This document shows positions 24,806 through 27,500 of a stretch of DNA of 27,500 nucleotides, piece by piece. Under the pieces are notes generated by a model. The model ran no database searches, had not been told where the DNA came from, and saw only the letters and a program-made list of their open reading frames with translations. The DNA comes from Symbiodinium natans (Eukaryota; Sar; Dinophyceae; Suessiales; Symbiodiniaceae): assembly GCA_905221605.1 (NCBI GenBank), contig CAJNDS010002850.1, positions 85,001 through 112,500 on the forward strand. The letters are read 5' to 3'. Every line of letters starts with the position of its first letter. The first letter of the stretch is position 1. Both the position numbers and the translations under genes were made by a program.

Positions 24806-26669
24806 TCACGCCAGCCGACCAATCATGAAGAAAGAAGTCATGACGTCCGCATCTCTCCGGGAGGCTTCCTCCAGGACCGCGTCGTCGCCCTTTGCTTCTC
24901 GGATGGCCGAGAGTTCTTGGACGTCGCGCTTCGCTAGGACCAGGCTCGCACGGAGAGGGCCCTGACAAAGAGAACCATCCTGTAGCTGAAGCTGTGCACA
25001 CCTTGGAGGCTGCATCCGACGGAGTCTACGTAGCCACGGCGGGGGGGGGGGGGGGGGGGGGAGGCTTAAAATGCTGTAGTCGAAGCTGAGCCAACATAGA
25101 ACTCTGTGTTGCTGAAGAGCTTATTCTGTCTTAATGCCACGAACGCATTGTACTAATTATGGGCGAAGGCACAAGCACGTGTTGGGCTGTCGGACTCCCG
25201 GCAGACTGGCGAGGACTATGCCCTGGGGCAGCGTCTTCACACCACAGGCTTGCTGCGCACGCCTCCCAAGCTCCGTTTGCAGAGCTGTGCGCAGGGCCTG
25301 CACTTTGGCTGCGTGCTTTGCTGCGTGCTTTGCTTCTCTTCGTTCCTGCTTCCTTTCTGCCCTTTCCTGCACGCACATACTGCAGCGAGTCAGCTTCTCT
25401 TCGCGTCCCATAGCAAGAGCCTCTTGGTAAGCTTGCCCCACCAACTTCATCTCATCCAGACTTGATTTTCGACCGCCTGTCACACGCGGGCACAGGAACG
25501 AGAGCCTCATCTTTGGTGCATCTGCTCCTTCCCTTTCCCTATGCAGCTGCTCAGTTGCAAGGTCTAGTGCTTGGCCGAAGGGTTTGCCAGCCTCGCACTC
25601 TTTCATGAAGCGATGGCGCATCTGTACCAGACTCATGTGGAAGTCAATGATCGTGTCCAAACTACTGCAGTACTGCGTGAGTGCAATGATGCCCTTGAGT
25701 CCCACGCTCGCTCGATATCTGGCATACGCACCAACGCGATATAAAGTTACACCCCTGACACCACTTCGACCAGGACCCTTGCAGTCGGGTTGAAGCTTAG
25801 TTTCCTTCTCAAGGCCATCTTCACAAAGAAGATCCGGGCATTCATCGTCACAAAGAGGGAGGACATCTTCCGGGTCGTTGTCGGGTGCCGATGCGTCTGG
25901 CTCCTCTTCGTCCTCACCGAACTCCGATGCAGCGTGGACACCGGTTGTCTCAAGAAACGTCAACAGTTCACGAAGCACTTCCACCACCAACTTCTTCAAG
26001 CGGGAGGGAATGGATCTGTGCCTCGGTCCCAAGAGCTCCTGTGCCAGTTTGGGGATCTCCTCGGGCGGCGGTGAACCAGTGCTCTGGTCGCCAGGCGGCG
26101 CCTGGCATCTACGCTTGGGCTTGGCCTCCGCTGATTTTGACTCCCTTGGCCCCTGTTGACCTGATTCATGGTTGGGATAGTATTGCAAACTCAAACTCCT
26201 CTTCCTTATTGGATTTAAGTACCCTGTACAAAATTGCACAAAATGCTACCCGATCATGACAAAGTTGACGGCATCTCTTCTTGGGTTTGGGCGATCGCTC
26301 GGGCGCTTCCGTCTTACTGGCCGGCGCCGAGTTTGCGCGCTCGAGCTCGCGATCATGGGCCATGCGCCGGTGGGGGTCGGCCAGGGTTTCAAAGGCCTGA
26401 ACCACTAGCCTAAACGCTTCTGCACTGCCTCCTTTGTCCTAGGCTGCTCAAGAACCATGGATTCAAAAAAGGGTGCATTTTTTTGGGGGGGCTTCAAGGG
26501 GTTTATAAGGGAACCTAAACCCCCCCCAAAAAAGGGAATAGGGGGTACTACTGGGCATCCGAGTGTCTGGATGCGTTGCCAGCGCCCTCCTGCGATAGGC
26601 AGAACGGATGTCAGCTTCCCCTGCAGAGACCGAGACGCCCAATGCCGTGTACAGATTCGCCAGCTCCAT
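24806..26669 (-). CDS. J-domain (DnaJ-like) protein, about four exons
   Basis: Exon 1 (26669-26568) encodes NLYTALGVSVSAGEADIRSA through YRRRALATHP. Exon 2 (26438-26270) begins DKGGSAEAFRLVVQAFETLA, so the HPD motif and the end of the J domain appear only after splicing (GA-AG). Exon 2 joins exon 3 (from 26160) by GT-AG borders inside a GTCAAC direct repeat. Exon 3 carries a Lys/Arg linker, an acidic stretch, and at residues ~224-274 a module starting GVRGVTLYR and ending SLVQMRHRF, then a charged coiled tail. That module vaguely recalls AP2/ERF-like domains, but this is weak. Exon 3 is open to a stop at 25157. A last exon 24961-24806 (KRDVQELSAIREAKGDD, stop TGA) probably belongs here, though its donor is unresolved. 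Likely an Hsp70 co-chaperone, partner unknown. Confidence 0.65.
25041..25061 (+). repeat. G21 homopolymer
   Basis: Uninterrupted G run between the last two proposed exons of the J-domain gene, so probably intronic. Confidence 0.9.
26161..26269 (-). other. J-domain gene intron 2 (GT-AG)
   Basis: Borders are TGCC|GTCAAC and ATCAG|GTCAAC. The six-base direct repeat at both ends keeps the frame (RCRQQGPRESK). Confidence 0.6.
26439..26567 (-). other. J-domain gene intron 1 (GA-AG) with G/C homopolymer palindrome
   Basis: It splits the HPD codons (CATCCA|GAC...CCTAG|GACAAA). Inside, T6G8 and C7A7 runs face each other as an inverted repeat around GGTTCCCTTATAAACCCC, which resembles receptor intron 3. 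Confidence 0.65.
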
Positions 26670-27352
26670 CGGGCGAGGCCATGCCCAGAGAAGCCAAAAC
26701 CCCTGAATTGAGGAATAGACCTGAAATCATGAGATAGCCCCTCATAATTTATGCGAGATTTTTTAAAAATTCTGGAGATTGGGAGTGAAAGTCAGGCGAG
26801 CTACGTAGTCTACAAACACTCTTTTCTTAGATAGCAGGCGTTCATCGCTCACATCTCAGACAGGCCAAGCTGGCGCAATTCCTTCACGGATCTCACACAA
26901 ATACAAACACCCTGCACCCCATCCGCTACCTCCTCACATCTACTCGCTTTGGGGTTTAGGGAACCCTCCAAGGGCTCATGAAATTCAGGGTGCCATCCCC
27001 AGGCTCCTGCATACTTCCCTTCATCTTCGAGGAAACAAAAGGTGAGGAACATGTTGTTTGGTGCTTCTATTAAGCTAATTGCTAGTTGCAGGAGACGCCC
27101 GTGTCGACCAGGGACAAGCGTGCTGAACTTGATCTCATATGTCACATAGCTGCTTATGCGCGTGGGCTTTTCCTCCGCAAGTTCCGTTCAACGCTAGCCC
27201 GAACAGAATCCCACGACAACAAACCCAAGTGTGGGCTAGGCCCCTACACCTTAACCCACACCTTAGCGCCTGAAAATTGGCTGCGAGCGGCACAATCGGT
27301 TTTGGGCTTTAGGAGGTTTTTTGGCCACCACGTAGCAAACAACCAAAGGAAT
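26670..27352. other. Upstream flank of the J-domain gene
   Basis: Unique sequence with an AT-rich patch at 26740-26775. Short open frames on both strands are unrecognised. Confidence 0.35.
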
Positions 27353-27415
27353 GAAAAACCAGCCGGCTCACGGAAACATCCATGTTTACTGTTTCCGTGA
27401 GCCGGCTGGTTTTTC
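27353..27415. repeat. Perfect 26-bp hairpin with 11-nt loop
   Basis: Arms 27353-27378 and 27390-27415, beginning GAAAAACCAGCCGGCTCACG, are exact inverted copies. Confidence 0.75.
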
Positions 27416-27499
27416 TTTGCTTCGTAGTGCAAGCTTAGTACTGGAATCGATGCTTCGGGGCGCCGGCTGGCTTTTCATTGCTTTGTAGTACAAGCTTAG
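27401..27499 (+). repeat. Direct repeat, 61-bp period
   Basis: GCCGGCTGGTTTTTC...CAAGCTTAG at 27401-27438 recurs with few changes at 27462-27499. The first copy overlaps the right arm of the hairpin. Confidence 0.6.
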
Positions 27500-27500
27500 G

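Noticed and set aside
26680-26705. Possible relict spliced leader before the J-domain gene
   Set aside because: Only TTTTGGCT matches on the minus strand; eight bases is too little.
1-27500. tRNA, rRNA or intact spliced-leader RNA genes
   Set aside because: No tRNA-like T-arm context, rRNA core or intact leader with a donor was seen on either strand by eye; a covariance-model scan would be decisive.

Overview
The window looks like nuclear DNA of a dinoflagellate, most likely a Symbiodiniaceae alga. Four things point that way: hundreds of TTTAGGG/CCCTAAA units in both orientations along the whole window; introns with GC-AG and GA-AG borders as well as GT-AG; a degenerate copy of the dinoflagellate spliced leader in front of a gene; and gene families common in these genomes (ephrin-receptor-like Cys-rich/TIR proteins, J-domain proteins). 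Nothing suggests a bacterial source.

Two genes can be modelled with fair confidence, both on the minus strand. The first (20763 to 15157) has eight proposed exons that join in frame to 1449 codons plus a stop. It encodes a signal peptide, a PstS/SphX-like phosphate-binding domain, GCC2/GCC3-type Cys-rich repeats, about eight to ten membrane segments, a TIR domain that keeps the catalytic-type Glu, and a second TIR-like domain that has lost it. This would be a surface receptor with an unusual fusion of parts. Exon 2 is 3.6 kb without a break and a relict spliced leader lies just upstream, which suggests an origin as a re-inserted cDNA. Its other introns carry telomere-like arrays, exon duplications or terminal inverted repeats. 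The second gene (26669 to about 24806) is a J-domain protein whose HPD motif is completed only by splicing.

The rest is dominated by telomere-like arrays of 30-160 bp separated by spacers of roughly 90-130 bp. Several spacers read as exons on the plus strand, and two of them (11930-11981 and 12246-12373) join in frame across a purely telomeric intron and end in a stop. I infer at least one very intron-dense plus-strand gene between about 2.5 and 12.4 kb, and perhaps another between about 21.4 and 24.2 kb. Their functions are not recognisable.

Other elements are a U6 snRNA-like sequence (minus, 5583-5671) lying between two telomere-like arrays with changes in invariant positions; a family of palindromic, MITE-like elements with a C/G homopolymer at the apex (11628, 21696, 23878, and a mini copy at 10674); several perfect hairpins; and AC, AAT, GA and TATAGA microsatellites. 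All calls are by eye; exon borders marked tentative need transcript data.
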